A stretch of DNA of 64,000 nt from Macrophomina tecta (GCA_024180945.1 JAKSGN010000036.1:1426001-1490000); one strand, 5' to 3'; positions 44,543 through 57,204 are shown, counted from the stretch's first letter. The notes: generated by a model not told the origin, from the letters alone. Numbers and translations: made by a program.

Positions 44543-47500
44543 ATGGCCGTGCCGTCAGACACGCCCACGAGGCGTAATCAGCGAGGCCCCGGCCGTCCCC
44601 CACGCGTCGACCCTGGCACCACGCCCGCCGCCCCTGCTTCCGCGCCGCTCAAGAGACCCAAGTACATCCCCGGAGGACCAGGTGGCGGTGGTCGCTACAT
44701 CGATCCCGAGACTGGCGCGGAAATCCCTAAGGAGGTCGCTATTCCGCTGCTTAAGGCCGCTGGTCGCAGACACAGCGCACCCCGCCCGCGCCCATCGCGT
44801 ACACCTGCAGTAACTCGCAACTATTCTCCAGATGCTGCATCACCATCCCGGCCCTACACACGACCCCGTCGCGATCGCCCTGCTGCTGGGCCTCGCGCCA
44901 GCTCCGCATCTGCAGCTGCCGCCGCAGTTGCCCAAAATGATGGCTATAAGCCGAGAGAGGAACGGGGTTGGGAGGAATTCCACCAGGACCTAGACATTGA
45001 TGCGGACTTCATGGTGTTCAGCGCCGAGGATATTGATGGCATCAGCCCGCCGGTGACAAAACCAACCACCCCGGTGGCGGGGTTGAGCCAGGGCGATGCC
45101 CGTAATGGCACAGGGCCGGAAGATACCTCGGTTCCAAATGGAGTCCCAACACTGAAGACACAAGAGTCTTCGTTCGCTGATCACGACGAGGACACCGTCA
45201 ATGTAAGCGGAGTCAACGAACTGCCTGCGACGCCCGCGACGGTGAAGCGACGGCCTGGCAGGCCGCCACGGCGCCCTGGATCGATGCTCACCGGACTTGG
45301 TTCACCGCCAGCACCGAGAATTGAGCCATTGCCAACGAAAGACAAGCGTGAGAAGCTAAGTCTTCCGAAGCCTTCCTACCGGACAATCGACACATTCTCC
45401 CATTACGAGCAAGATCCATCAGCGCAGGTCAACTACGTGGATCGTACCATGGCCAGCGTTGGATATCAGGAAAGCGACATGTTCCTGCGACCCGAGAAGC
45501 GACTGATCCGCATGGTGGACGGGAATCTCGAAGAAGACCTGGACCTTGCGCTTAGTATTGAGGGAGAAACACACGGTCACCCTATTGGCCGAGTTGAATA
45601 CGACATGGACGAACAAGACGACCGGTGGCTGGAGGCATATAATGCGCAAAGGAAGGAGGAGCAGGTTGAGGCTATAAAGCCGGCGATCTTCGAGATAACC
45701 ATGACGCAGATCGAGAAGGAATGGCACGCTCTTGAGAAAAGTGAGTTTGTGGTCTATCAGGTGTGGCTGATCGTTGCTGACTCGCTTGCGCCCAAGGAAT
45801 CCCCAAGCCAAACCCGAAGCCTCCCCAGACCCATCGACCAAGATCGAGCTCGGCAGTTGCGGTCAATGGTGAGCCAATAGGAAATGGCGAAGAACAGGAC
45901 ACAAAGTGCGCAGTGTGTGATGATGGAGACTGCGAAAACACCAACGCCATTGTCTTTTGCGACGGCTGCGACCTGGCAGTGCATCAGGAGTGCTATGGAG
46001 TCCCTTTTATACCTGAGGGCCAGTGGTTGTGCCGCAAGTGCCAGCTGATCGGCCGAGGAACACCCGTCAGTATTTCATTCCTTGGGTCTTGTCGTGCTAC
46101 TAATTTGTTACAGACCTGCATCTTCTGTCCCAATGTGGACGGCGCTTTCAAGCAGACCGCTAACCCTCAGCGATGGTCGCATCTGCTATGTGCAATCTGG
46201 ATTCCGGAAGTCTCCCTCGGTAACACGACCTTTATGGAACCAGTCATGGACGTCGAGAAAGTGCCCAAACAGCGATGGAAACTGGTACGCTCTATCCTCC
46301 CTCTCAGCTCTTCCTTGAGACACCTGCTTACTTACATAGCAATGCTACATTTGCGACCAAAAAATGGGCGCATGTATTCAATGCGGGAACAAGAATTGCT
46401 ATTCTGCGTTCCACGTTACTTGTGCACGACGAGCCAAGCTTTTCCTGAGGATGAAATCTGCGCATAGTGGGCCTGCTAATGTCGACGCCAGCGTCCTCAA
46501 GGCCTTTTGCCACAAGCATGTCCCTAATGACTGGCGTCGCGAGAACGATGTAGAGACCGCTACCCGTGAGGCGATGTCTTTTTACCGCCAGACCATGCGG
46601 GGCCGACGCTGGGCCGAAAGCCAGGCGGCTGCAGCACACAATTCGTCCAATGCAATTGGGCTCGATGATGATGGGGATGACTCAACGCAAGTACCCGGCA
46701 GTAATAAACGAAAACGTAGTCAGCCCACCAAAGGAGTTTGGAGGTTGCCGTCCGGTGCGCCTGTTGTCCCTCAGCTTGTGTACGAGAAGGTCGAGGCGTC
46801 ACTCGTACGCTTCAATGTTCGCAAGCGGAAGGAATATGTGGCGGAAGCCTGCAAATATTGGACTTTGAAAAGGGAGGCTCGGCGTGGAGCAGCCCTGCTC
46901 AAGAGATTACAACTCCAGATGGAAACCTTCTCATCCATGGAGATTACAAGGCGCAATTTCGCAGGTATGGGTGCGGCAGGTCGTCCAAGGCTGCATCGTC
47001 GGATTGAATTCGCGGAATTACTCGCAAAGGACATGGAGAAAGTCAAGGAACTGTGTCACCTGGTCAAAGAAAGGGAAGCGAAGAAGCTGGCCGATGTGCA
47101 GATTCTGAAGTCAATCGTTGATACGGTCTACTTTCCTGTCTGCCCTCTCCTCTGGCCGATATTGGAGAAGGCTCAAATGTAAGGATCCCTTCCTACGTCC
47201 CATGTGCTGGATGCAGGAAACTAACAAAGCGTTAGCCTTGACTCGAAAGGCGTCTTCAAGGAAGGCCTGGATGCAATTGATCGAAAGCTCGAGGAGCGCT
47301 TCTACACGTCGGTTTCCACCTTCTCTGCCGATTTGGGCGCGGTATTCCGCTCTGTTGTCGGCCTGGATGACATAACTGACGCTCATGAAGCCCATGAGCA
47401 ACTGAATGAGGGCGGCACCTCGCACGGTGAGCTTACTCCGGAGCAGAAAGATAAGAAGAAGTTGGCAAAGCGCATCATTAAGGCGATCCACCCTGCCCTC

Positions 47501-48307
47501 GAGGATGCCACAATAAAAGAGGCTCAGATTGCCGGTAAGCAATATGGAAAGGAGTTGCAGGAACTAGACGCCCTGTTCAACAACAGTGCGCGATCAAAGT
47601 CGAACGCAGCTCAAACTTCCAAATATGATTGCGACAAAGGTAATGACGACGGGACAGAACGACAGAATGGCTCGCAAGACGTAGAGATGTCCGAAACGAC
47701 AGAGTACCTCGTAAACGGCAATGCGGAGATAAACGGCTTTGCCAATGGTGACAATTCGATAAAAGATGAGGGAGCCGGGAAGAAAGCCGGGGCCGACCCG
47801 GATGAGCCTGATCACGATTCGGATGATGCTGCAATACGGTTGCAATTGCAGTTGCCCGAAGAGTCTCTGGAGGCACCTGCCGACAGTAGCGGGCCAAATG
47901 GTCGCCAAGGTAGCATCGGCACAGCACCAGCACTGTCCAATTCGGGCAGTACACATCCATCCACCACGAATCCTGACCCTCTAACACCGCCGCGGTCTGA
48001 TGGAGACCCCCTCACGCTGTCGCGCGGTGGCATCCCGTGGTACCTACAGAGTTTTGAGCCGCGTGGGACGACAATCCACGACGAGGTCTGGTCTGGCCGT
48101 GAGGTCGTACGCGGTATGAGTGAGGAGCTCAGTGAGATTGATGATGATGAGCTGGACGGTATGCTCGGGGACGAGGAGATGGCCGACGCCTCCATTGACG
48201 GCCAAGACGAGCTGGATGCCGATGAAGGGGCATTGCAGCGTGCGAAACGGGCGAGAGTCCGGGCGCAGCAGCGCAGGAAGGTGCAGAAGAAAACAAATTG
48301 GGGGTAG
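44543..48307 (+). CDS. NTO1: Nto1-type PHD-finger subunit of NuA3 histone acetyltransferase
   Basis: Five exons: join(44543..45740, 45797..46065, 46114..46284, 46340..47178, 47236..48307), 1182 residues, with introns of 48-57 nt. The basic Pro-rich N-terminus contains AT-hook-like RGPGRPPR and RRPGRPPRRPG. An EPL1-like segment follows (about 275-330, YRTIDTFSHYEQ...RPEKRLIRMVD). A canonical PHD finger lies at about 437-481 (CAVCDDGDC...CDGCDLAVHQECYG...WLCRKC), then a zinc knuckle and an extended PHD to about 600 (CIFCPN...WSHLLCAIW...CYICDQKMGACIQCGNKNC...HVTCARRAKL). This PHD-knuckle-ePHD module defines the BRPF/Nto1 family that reads histone H3 tails. No bromodomain is visible, as in yeast Nto1. 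The C-terminus is acidic and ends in a basic patch. Confidence 0.93.
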
Positions 48308-49044
48308 TGGTGTTTTTTATTGTCCGTTCCGATTTTCTGTTGTGGGCGTTTTGGGCAACGGCGGCGACGAGCTGTATACCATTTTCGATTCCCGGTCATA
48401 ATCCCCGGGCACACGGGGCTGGCTTTCGTATGGGGAATACGGGAGGGTTCTGGGCGCGCGGCGTCAGGGCATGGGGCTCGATATCGATAGTATATACCTA
48501 TTTGCTTGCGGGCGGTGTTGTTGATTCGGTGTCGATTAGCTAGAGCATGGACGCCTGTACTTTTACCGCAATGACTGCAGCGATTTTCGCCCACCGAGCG
48601 CGACCAGCGATTGGAGCCGACGCGAGCAAGACGACAGCAAGTGAGTGCAAATGGCGAAGCTGCACGTTTGCGAGGGCCCTGTGGGAGCCAGCCAGGCAGG
48701 AGCCAAGCGGCTGCGGCTCGCTCGCGGGTGTGTTCCTTGGTCGCGCCCCTTGATAGGCCGCCTGGACTTCTGTCAGCCTGCGACAGCGCGTTTGTTCGGC
48801 GTCGCGAAAGCCGGCCGCTGCACTTCGCTCCTTCACCTCAGCCTGGCAACCTGCCGTCCGCACCGACGCGCTTTTCTTTAACTTTCCTCTCTCCCACTAG
48901 CCTTCACTGCGACGGTCCTTTTCAAGCCGATCGGAGCTGCTCATCCGGCCGCCGCTTTGTCGCAACCACCTCTTCTGCCGTCTGTTTTCAGCTCGACCAC
49001 CCAGCCGCACTCTTCGCTCCCGACCAGCGACACTACCATCCACC
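48308..49044. other. Intergenic region, 0.7 kb
   Basis: 3' end of NTO1 and promoter/leader of the RRM gene. The last 150 bp are pyrimidine-rich, as is usual before highly expressed fungal genes. No other feature was seen. Confidence 0.6.
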
Positions 49045-50110
49045 ATGTCCACCATGGATTACGAAGCTGAGCCGCGTCCGTATGACGGTAAGCCCACCGT
49101 CTCGCCACTGCGATGCCCGTCTCCCAGCAATGACGCGCCGCTGACACGCCTGTGCAAGCAGATGAGCCGCGCGACTACGAGCGCGACCGCAGCCGCTCTC
49201 CTCGCAATGACCGCCGCGTTGATGACGATGCCCGTGCCCGCAGCGCTTCTCCCGGTGCGCGCGACCGCATGGACGACCGGTACAGCAACCACCCGCGCCT
49301 CAATCACCTGCAACAGCCGCTGACAAAGCTCTCGACAGCCCTACCAACGAGCCTATGCGCGACCGCGACGACGAGTCGGTGAATCCGGGCTCCAACCTCT
49401 TCGTCACTGGCATCCACCCGCGTCTTAGTGAGGAGGAGGTCACGCGCCTGTTCGAGAAGTATGGCGACGTTGAGAAGTGCAACATTATGCGCGACCCGCA
49501 CACGAAGGAGTCGCGTGGCTTCGGCTTCGTGAAGATGGTCACGCCTGAACAAGCTGATGCCGCGAAGGAGGGACTCCAGGGCGAGGTCATTGAAGGCCGC
49601 ACGCTCAGCATTGAGAAGGCTCGTCGCTCTCGCCCTAGAACGCCGACCCCGGGCAAGTACTACGGTCCGCCGAAGCGCGGTAAGACTTTCTTCCTAGGAA
49701 TTCCCCGCCTCAGCACGAGTTTGGATAAGCTAACTTAATCAGAAGATTTCCGTGGCGGCCGCGGCGGCCGTTCCTACGGTGATCGTTACGACGATAGACG
49801 TGGTTACGGCGGCCGTCGTGGCGGCGACGACTACTCGCGCGGCCCTCGCTACGACTCCTACGACCGCGGCTACGACCGGAACTACGACCGCGGATATTCC
49901 CGTCGTGACCGCGACTACGGTCCCCCTCGTGGTGTCGACCGGTACGCCTCTGGCCGCGATGACCGCTACCGCTACGGTTCGAGCCGCGATGATCGCTATG
50001 GCCGCGATGGTGGTGCTGCTTCCTATGGTGGCGCACCTGCTGACGAGCCGTATGCTGCCGGTGGAAGGACCTACGACGATCGTGGTGATGACTACCACTC
50101 TCGCTATTAA
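49045..50110 (+). CDS. Tra2-like RRM splicing factor
   Basis: Best model join(49045..49087, 49162..49254, 49317..49679, 49743..50110), 288 residues. An RS-rich head (RDRSRSPRNDRR, RSASP) precedes one RRM (about 57-135) with RNP2 LFVTGI and RNP1 RGFGFVKM. The motif NPGSNLFVTGIHPRLSEEEVTRLFEKYGDVEKCNIMRD is very close to Tra2-like proteins. The linker RRSRPRTPTPGKYYGPPKR is conserved in the family. The tail is rich in Gly, Arg, Tyr and Asp (RGG/RGY/RDDRY). Such factors bind purine-rich exon elements and promote splicing. The second intron donor is uncertain: GTGCGC at 49255 keeps the frame, while the nearer GTACAG at 49270 does not with the same acceptor. Confidence 0.9.
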
Positions 50111-52528
50111 GTGCTTAACACTAATGTTCTCAGAACCCACTCGCGAGTAACGGCAGAAGACTAAGGGCCCATCACAATCGACGCGATCTGCTCCCTCGAG
50201 AGCGATTGCGGCCTCGAGATTGCTGCCTCGTCTTCGTCCCTGTATTACTTGCTTCCTGGCTTTTGCAAATCCGCGTCTCCGATCACGATCGGGCTACGGC
50301 GAATTTCAGCGATATCTTCTGCGGGCGACGGATTCAAAAAACAAAACGGCTTTTCACTCAATCTGCTGCTGGACGGGAGACCTCACCCAAGGCATAGGTA
50401 TGACACGGCTTAGCGATTTGCCTATACCACATCTAAAAGGTCTCGGCTTCCGGTGAATTTCGGTGGATTTCCTTTGACAGAGAACGGCTACGGATTCTTG
50501 CGGCACACATGCTTTTAATCGAATTGGTGACGAAAAACTGGATCTCCTGGAACAGCTCTTCTATCCGACTTCAGATCTCACTTTGTACTACTATGCCTTC
50601 CCATCAGTCTCGACATCTGCGCTTGTCGACACGTTCCCCGTTCAACACCGTGCGTGCAGCCACCTTTGCAGAGCCCGCCTAAACCGGCGACTTTATCTTG
50701 TCCATACTCGACCTCCATCAGCTAAGCGTGCCCTGCCGCCCGTTCACTTCTGTCTCTGGTGAGACAGGAGCGACACAACTCGTAGTAAACAGCAAACTCG
50801 CCTAAAAAAAAAAAAAAAAAAAATCCTATGCACGATGCCGCCATTCCGGTGTAATAAAACGATAAGGACTGCAAAAAGATCCCGGGGCTGTTCCCATGGG
50901 TGAAGCAGCTTGCTGTGAGGACAACTGGCAACGTTCTAGGCATCGGCAATTGTCCTGCCCAGTTGTGAAGTGGTTGACTCATACGGGCTGCTGCAGGGTG
51001 TCGACGTGGTTTAGCAGCTGCCTCTGGTGAGTTATTACGCTCCTCGTGGGGTTTTCAATTATTCCAAGCCCAAGGTTATTTCTCGTCCTGAACTGCCCTA
51101 GCTTTTTTCATCTCTGTCGCCCTTGCGTAGTCCTGCCAAGGCATTCCCCATTACTGAACTATCAAAGCCAAGTGAAACGCTGCGTTCCTTGATTTGTTAT
51201 CAACACCGTCTCTTCGCATGGATCCTGCGCTCTTTCTCATTTTAACTCTCGTCGTCACTGGCCTTGTTGTGGGTCTTTAGGCGGTCCAGACGTTGTGGCC
51301 GGACTTTTGCCGCCTCGACGATGCAGATCTGACATCATCACGCTGTCGCAAGCTTTTGGGGCGCATTTTGAAAGCTTCAAGGTATGCGCGCCTGAGAAAT
51401 AGCTCTTTATGCGCGATCGAGAGAGGTGAACCTCTACGCGTTCCAGACCAAGGTTTCCCAAGGGCCGACCAAGAGAAAGGCGCTCATTAAGCAGTCGCAT
51501 TGCTCCTCTGTCTGAATATGATGCGGATTTGAGGCACAATGATGGGGCACTATGAACGGGTTGATTAGAGATATGCCAGCAATGACAGCAAACACTCTGG
51601 TGAGGAAAGGCTATATAGAGCCCAAGAGATATCGTAAGCCAGCAATCAAATGCCCCAAAACCCCAGGATAAGGGCGTTCGACTGTGCAGCCATCTGAAAT
51701 TCAGTGATGAGAATGTCTAGCCCTCACGATCACAAGCAGATGGCGTATAGGCGGCCGCATGCTCTGGGGCGGATTGGTGACGATGGTGCCACTACTGCAG
51801 GCAGGCGATAAGCGTTGCGCTCCCGCTGCCATCGGCGGTAACGGCGACCGTGGGTAATTGGAGCGCAGCGGATAGATCAATATGGCGCCTGTCACAGCTT
51901 CAAGAATGGTTGCAGAGACTTAGGCGGGCAGATGTAGGGTTTATTGCCAGCTGTTTATACAACGTGGTGGCGTCGCAGGCCCGCGCAGCGGTTGTCGCGC
52001 GAACGGCCGATCAGACAACCTTATCAAGTATAGAGGCAGACTGGCCACGCAAGCACATTCACTCGGGGCCAATTGACGGCTGCGCTCGAAACAAGTCGTT
52101 CCGAATGATCGCTAGTCAAAGCTTGAGTGCGGAGCCCTGCCTTGCGTTGCTGGAAAGCTCCGCAATCTCTGGGCAGGCCCCCCAGGCGCAATACGATCCT
52201 CCTCCGCCTGGCCTTAACCTCCGCCTTTAACTTCACCTCACCTGTCGAGCGCGTGCCTGCGACCGCAAGACTACCGGACGATGCTGCCGAGTACCTGAAT
52301 CCGTTCGTGAGGCCTGCGTTGTGTCCCAGCCGTCTAGGTATGCGCCCTGCCTAACGTTCTCACTGCCGCCTCGGCGCACGCTTCACAAGAGGGGCTAGGG
52401 TTGACTCTGCTACAACATGGCGCTGACCGTCCCCAGCAGTAAGGCCACATGTAAATATCCATCACCTGAGTTTTCGCGTTCGTTTCCCAAAAACTTCGCA
52501 TCCGCGCCCTCCGGCGAAGTCGCCGATC
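50111..52528. other. Gene-free interval, 2.4 kb
   Basis: Between two plus-strand genes. It contains an A20 run at 50804-50823. Open frames up to 126 codons show no motif. The first few hundred bases are probably 3' UTR of the RRM gene. Nothing else was recognised. Confidence 0.55.
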
Positions 52529-53834
52529 ATGCCGTCACCACGAAGCCTTCTTCCTCTACTTGCTTTCGCAACCGCCGCATTCTTCTCCTTTCTCTACTAC
52601 AGCACAAATGTGAAGGAATCATGGCGAGGGCTACCGCAAAAGTTCGGCTTGGGTGAAGCAATACCGGAACCATCACCCTCTAGCTCCGCGTCCGCGTCCG
52701 GCCCGACGAGCGAAGGGCCAGCAAAGCCCAAGTCGACATGGAGTTCCATCCCCGAGTTCAAGCCCGGAGTGAGCATGCCAGCCGACTACAATTTTAGCAC
52801 CGTCTTGGTAGTTCCACGCACCAGAGATGAGAACGTGGACTGGATCGACGAATTTCTGCCGGACTACCAGACGGCCATCTACGTCGCCAACGACCGCTCC
52901 GCGCCGCTACATCCTCCGAAAAACAAGGGCCACGAGGTCATGATCTATCTTACTTGGATTATCGACAACTACGCCGACCTGCCCGACGTGGCCATCTTCA
53001 TGCATGCCCACAGGTATGCCTGGCACAACAGCGACATGCTGGACTTGGACGCCGTGCAAATGGTCCGTCGCCTGAATCCTAACCGCGTGCTGCGTGAAGG
53101 TTATATGAACATGCGCTGCCACTGGGATCCGGGCTGCCCGGACTGGATGTGAGTCACTCAACCGGTTTCGAGACCTTGAATTCGAAGTTCTAATTTAGTA
53201 CAGGCATCCCGGCGAGGTGGAAGATGACATCCAAAAACACGAGCAGAAGCTCCTGGCCAAGGCCTGGAGCGAGCTGTTTCCCTTAGACCCCATTCCCGAT
53301 GTTCTGGCCCAGCCGTGCTGCGCGCAGTTCGCTCTCAGCCGCGACCGCATCCGCGCCATCCCGCTGCAGCGGTTCGTGGCGTACCGTGACTGGCTCCTTC
53401 GCACGCCTCTGGATGACTCGCTGTCCGGCCGCGTGTGGGAGTATATCTGGCAGTACGTTTTCACCGGTCGCAATGTCTACTGCCCCATCCAGCATGTCTG
53501 TTATTGTGACGGCTTTGGCGTGTGTTTTGGGAGCGAGGAAAACTACAAGGCGTGGACGGATCTGCGATTTACGCAGTTGGGATACGAGTATGAGCTCAGG
53601 GACTGGCATGACAAGGAGAAACTCGTGCACCAATCCATGGAAGACGGCACGTTCGACGAGCTCGCAGAAATCGACATCCCCGAAGTTGGCAGGGATAAGT
53701 GGCTAGAGGAGGAGATCGAACGCATCAAACAAGAATTGAAGCAGAGGCGAGACGCTGCGATTGAACGAGGAAATGATCCGAGGATCAGGGCCGAGGACTG
53801 CGGCAGGGAGTGGCATGAAGGGGACTGGTTCTGA
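52529..53834 (+). CDS. DUF3431 protein, type II membrane protein
   Basis: Model join(52529..53148, 53204..53834), 416 residues, with a 55-nt intron (GTGAGT...TACAG). A short N-terminal hydrophobic segment (about residues 7-24, LLPLLAFATAAFFSFLYY) fits a signal anchor. A Ser/Pro linker follows, then the DUF3431 domain (about 90-350). Its features are VVPRTRDENVDWIDEFLPDYQTAIYVANDR, YLTWIIDNYADLPDVAIFMHAHRYAWHN, and then CHWDPGCPDW, CCAQFALSRDRIRAIP and VWEYIWQYVFTGRNVYCP. The tail is charged and helical. The domain is widespread in filamentous fungi. Its pattern resembles Golgi or secretory-pathway enzymes, but no activity is known to me. Confidence 0.92.
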
Positions 53835-55050
53835 ACACTTGTTCAACTTCTTACTAAGGACAAATCTAGGGACTGCTGAGGGCTTTGTGTTTGTGGGTCG
53901 GATACTGGGGGTTTGTTTTGTTGCGCAACTGATATCTCGTACAGACATAGAGACAGGAGGAGGACTTTCATCATATTGTGGCATGGCGGCCCTGCATATA
54001 TATTTTCCTGGCGTTGGAAGATAACAGGCGTTTATTTGGGAAGCAGGTAATGCCCTTCATACATAGATATCTTCGATACATGCATTACATCGTATATATG
54101 CTCAGGTGGCATTGCAATGGCCAGTGCACAGTGAAGGCGGGAGCAACTACAAAATCGCACGCCATGTTTGCAGCAAGCAAGCTACATAGAGTTTCAAATT
54201 TGGCAAATCTTATGTCTCGTGTTTGGCCTCCTGCGCGGTAACTTGTGCCCATGTGGGTAATTGAGCTTTTGGAAATGTCATGACGCCCTTCGTATGTACC
54301 TTGGTGGAACGAGCTTTTTGGAGTGCTTATTCGGACGGAATTGGATTTGCGACCGGAAAAATTCCACAACCGTCCACGTGGATGGTCACTCTCTGGTTTG
54401 CATGCCGCCCCGCGGGCTTTTCGGCTTCTGCTCTGCGCGGAAGGAAAACAGCGCGGCACTATTTATCGTTCATCAGCAAGAAGAATGAGGCTCAGGCCCA
54501 AACCAGGCTAGCCCGCGGGCACTAGCACCAGCGAAGGAAAGTGCGTGCGAGGTGGGGAAAGCGTCGCCACGGAATGCATCACAGGCAAACGGGACAAACA
54601 AAAGGATCCAAACATTCCCCCCGATCGACCAGGGACCGGAGAGCGAGCTCTTTCCCCGGCGCTGTCGCCGAGCTGCTAGGTACCCTGAGCTCCCCAATCA
54701 CTCCCCGCTGGTGAGGACGATCCCGACGTCACGGCCAGAAAACCCTCGTCAACCCATAGATGGCCTTCTCGTCAATCGCCATGCCGCTGAGCCGTGGTAC
54801 TGATTTTCCGCCCCAGGCTTTTGATTTCCTGGCTTTTCCCCAATTGGCCCTGTCGCTTCTACCGCTGCTGCCACTCGTGCTGCGCTTCAACTTTCACTTT
54901 CCACCAACCTCAGCCCTCACCGACCCTAAATTGAGAGCTGCACGCCCTCGAAACCCGTCGCAGGCGATACCTCCAGCACTAGCACCCGCGCCGAAGTACG
55001 ATTGATACGCCCTCCTTTCCCCCATGGCCACATAACAAGCTCCTCTCCCC
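53835..55050. other. Intergenic region, 1.2 kb
   Basis: 3' end of the DUF3431 gene and promoter of the next plus-strand gene. The CRE-like half site CGACGTCACG lies near 54724. The last 200 bp are pyrimidine-rich. No coding signal was seen. Confidence 0.5.
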
Positions 55051-57204
55051 ATGAACTCGGGCGGTTTCTACGGCACCACCGCCGCCAGCCGCAACAGCGT
55101 CTCCTCCAACCCCGCCACCACGACAGCAGCGACGGCAACAGCAACAGCGCCTGTCACCACCGATGCCACACCGCCCGCCTTCGCAAACCATGCGTACGCC
55201 ATCGACGACGACGACGACGACGCCGCCGCCGCCATGGTGCAAGCGTCCGCTGCAGCAGCCGCGGCTCAAGCCATGCACGCCGCGGCGGCAGGCGGAGGAG
55301 AAGCAGGAGCACAACAAGAACAGCAGCAGCAGACCCAACACTCCGCCGCCACCGCTAGCGGTCTGGACGGCCACATGGCCGAGCTGCTCGAGGCGGCCGC
55401 TAAGGCGACGACCGAGTCGCAGCGACACGTCGCGGCGCAGCAACAGCGGCAACAGCAGAACGCAGCTGCTGCGGGCGGGTTACGGAAGGTGGCCAGGAAT
55501 ACGGATCTGAGGGGCACGGCGATGCACGAGGAAGAGGAGGCGGCGCTGGCTGCGGCTGTGGGGCAGAAGAGGAAGAGGGTGGGCACCCCGGAGCGCGGTG
55601 CTGCTATTGGCGGTGTTGGTGATGGAGTGAGGGGTAACGAGGAGGGCAGCCAGAGCCCGCGGAAGCGCGCGAGGCAGACGCCGCAGGCAGAAACGCAGCG
55701 GGGGACGCCGATGACGGCAGCGGCGGCGGCGACGGCGGAAGACGAGGCGGAGGCGATTGTGGCCGGACATGGATTCCATCAGCAGAGTCCGAGCGTGCCG
55801 CATCAAGGCACGTTCGGTATCTCGGATGCGCGGTCCGTGGTCGTGCATTCGGCCGCGGCGGCCGCGCTGTTCAGGCAGCCGTCAACGAGTAGTGCGGCGA
55901 AGAAGCATACCAGGCCGCCGATGTCGAAGCTGTTTGCTTCTTTGCAGCTTACGCCGGAAAACTTTCTGAGGTTGCAGGCCGCAGCGAAGGCGTATATGCT
56001 GGATGAGGCGCATCCGGAGAGACAAAGCTGTGTAGGGAGCAGGGGAAAGGGGGATACTGACATGGTTAAGCTGCGGCTATTCAATTGTTGTCGGGATTTT
56101 CTGAACGATGGTATTGGAGATAGATACTTTGGGCCGGACGTGCCAGCGCCGACAGAGAATGAGGTGTTGGAGGGGGAAACCACCCCTGGAAGGAAGTGGG
56201 TGTGGCCGCGGGATGGGAACAAGATTGTGAGCCTGGTGACGCCGTTGTTGCGGCGGATGGTGACGAACGAGCGGCAGAGGCAGTACGCGCAGGAGACGAG
56301 AAAGGGTACGGGGAAGAAGAAAGATGGGACGGCAGGGGAATCGTCACACGATGCTGCCACTGCTGCAACGCCCTCTACGCCTTTCGATGCACACGGCTCA
56401 CCACCGAATCCCGCAATCGATCCCTCGTTGGGCACGCCTCAGTCTCAAGCGGTAGCCCAAGACCTCCAGAAGCAGCAACAGCAGCAGCACCCCGAAACCG
56501 GATGTGGCCCTCCGCCCACCCAATATCCACGCTTCCTAAAGACACAGCCTCCCTCGTCCATATACACGGCGGGCATACCGCCGAACAACCTTTTCCACCA
56601 CCCTCAGCCGCCGCCAGATCAGAACGTCATCCAGGTCCTCATCACCAAAAACAACACCAAGCTCCTCCCGCGCATCGACATGCCCTCCTGGCCCAGCACC
56701 CCACACCACACGCTACCGTTGGCAGCTTTGCGCAAGGCTGTTGAGGATGAGGTCAGAGGCTTGTTGAAGAGGGGTCTAGATCTGGGCATCAAGAGGAAGT
56801 CGGTGCGCCCGGTGGCGGGAGAATTAGTTTCTCAGCAGAGGCCGGGGAGTCGGGGGCAAGGGGCTTCTGGTGGTGCGACGGACGGTGAGGAGGACGTCTT
56901 GATGGGTGGGGATGGGCAGAACACGGCGAGTGGTGGGCAGAATAACGATGGAGACGGCAGGGCGCAGGCCAATAACCCTGATTCAATTGCACAACAACTA
57001 CAGCAGCAGCAGCAAACACCCACTCCAGCCGCAGACGACCAGGACGAACCAAGTCTCGAGGGCATCGCGCTCGAGGTCAGGGCGCTGACAGGACGCGGCT
57101 TGGTGCTCGTTACGGGCGAAGACGAGTGGCACGCTATCCTGGCAGAGACGGGACAGGCCGTGTGGATGGAAGGTGTGTTGAGAGTGGTTGTTGAGGTTAT
57201 ATGA
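55051..57204 (+). CDS. Low-complexity protein with a conserved central domain, unnamed
   Basis: A single frame of 717 residues from ATG 55051 to TGA. Large parts are Ala/Gln/Thr-rich (for example DDDDDDAAAA near 52, poly-Gln near 94, 470 and 650), with basic KRKR and RKRAR patches that look like nuclear localisation signals. A compact domain at about 290-425 is clearly conserved in style: MSKLFASLQLTPENFLRLQAAAKAYMLD, then CVGSRGKGDTDMVKLRLFNC and WPRDGNKIVSLVTPLLRRMVTNERQRQYA. A second ordered stretch is at the C-terminus (ALTGRGLVLVTGEDEWHAIL). I recall similar domains in uncharacterised fungal proteins. A nuclear regulatory role is inferred from composition only. It converges with the MFS gene. 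Confidence 0.85.
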   Translation: MNSGGFYGTTAASRNSVSSNPATTTAATATATAPVTTDATPPAFANHAYAIDDDDDDAAAAMVQASAAAAAAQAMHAAAAGGGEAGAQQEQQQQTQHSAATASGLDGHMAELLEAAAKATTESQRHVAAQQQRQQQNAAAAGGLRKVARNTDLRGTAMHEEEEAALAAAVGQKRKRVGTPERGAAIGGVGDGVRGNEEGSQSPRKRARQTPQAETQRGTPMTAAAAATAEDEAEAIVAGHGFHQQSPSVPHQGTFGISDARSVVVHSAAAAALFRQPSTSSAAKKHTRPPMSKLFASLQLTPENFLRLQAAAKAYMLDEAHPERQSCVGSRGKGDTDMVKLRLFNCCRDFLNDGIGDRYFGPDVPAPTENEVLEGETTPGRKWVWPRDGNKIVSLVTPLLRRMVTNERQRQYAQETRKGTGKKKDGTAGESSHDAATAATPSTPFDAHGSPPNPAIDPSLGTPQSQAVAQDLQKQQQQQHPETGCGPPPTQYPRFLKTQPPSSIYTAGIPPNNLFHHPQPPPDQNVIQVLITKNNTKLLPRIDMPSWPSTPHHTLPLAALRKAVEDEVRGLLKRGLDLGIKRKSVRPVAGELVSQQRPGSRGQGASGGATDGEEDVLMGGDGQNTASGGQNNDGDGRAQANNPDSIAQQLQQQQQTPTPAADDQDEPSLEGIALEVRALTGRGLVLVTGEDEWHAILAETGQAVWMEGVLRVVVEVI

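Noticed and set aside
55051..57204. Assignment of this protein to the Gds1 winged-helix family
   Set aside because: I considered it for the central domain, but the motifs do not match what I can recall of that family, so the gene was left unnamed.
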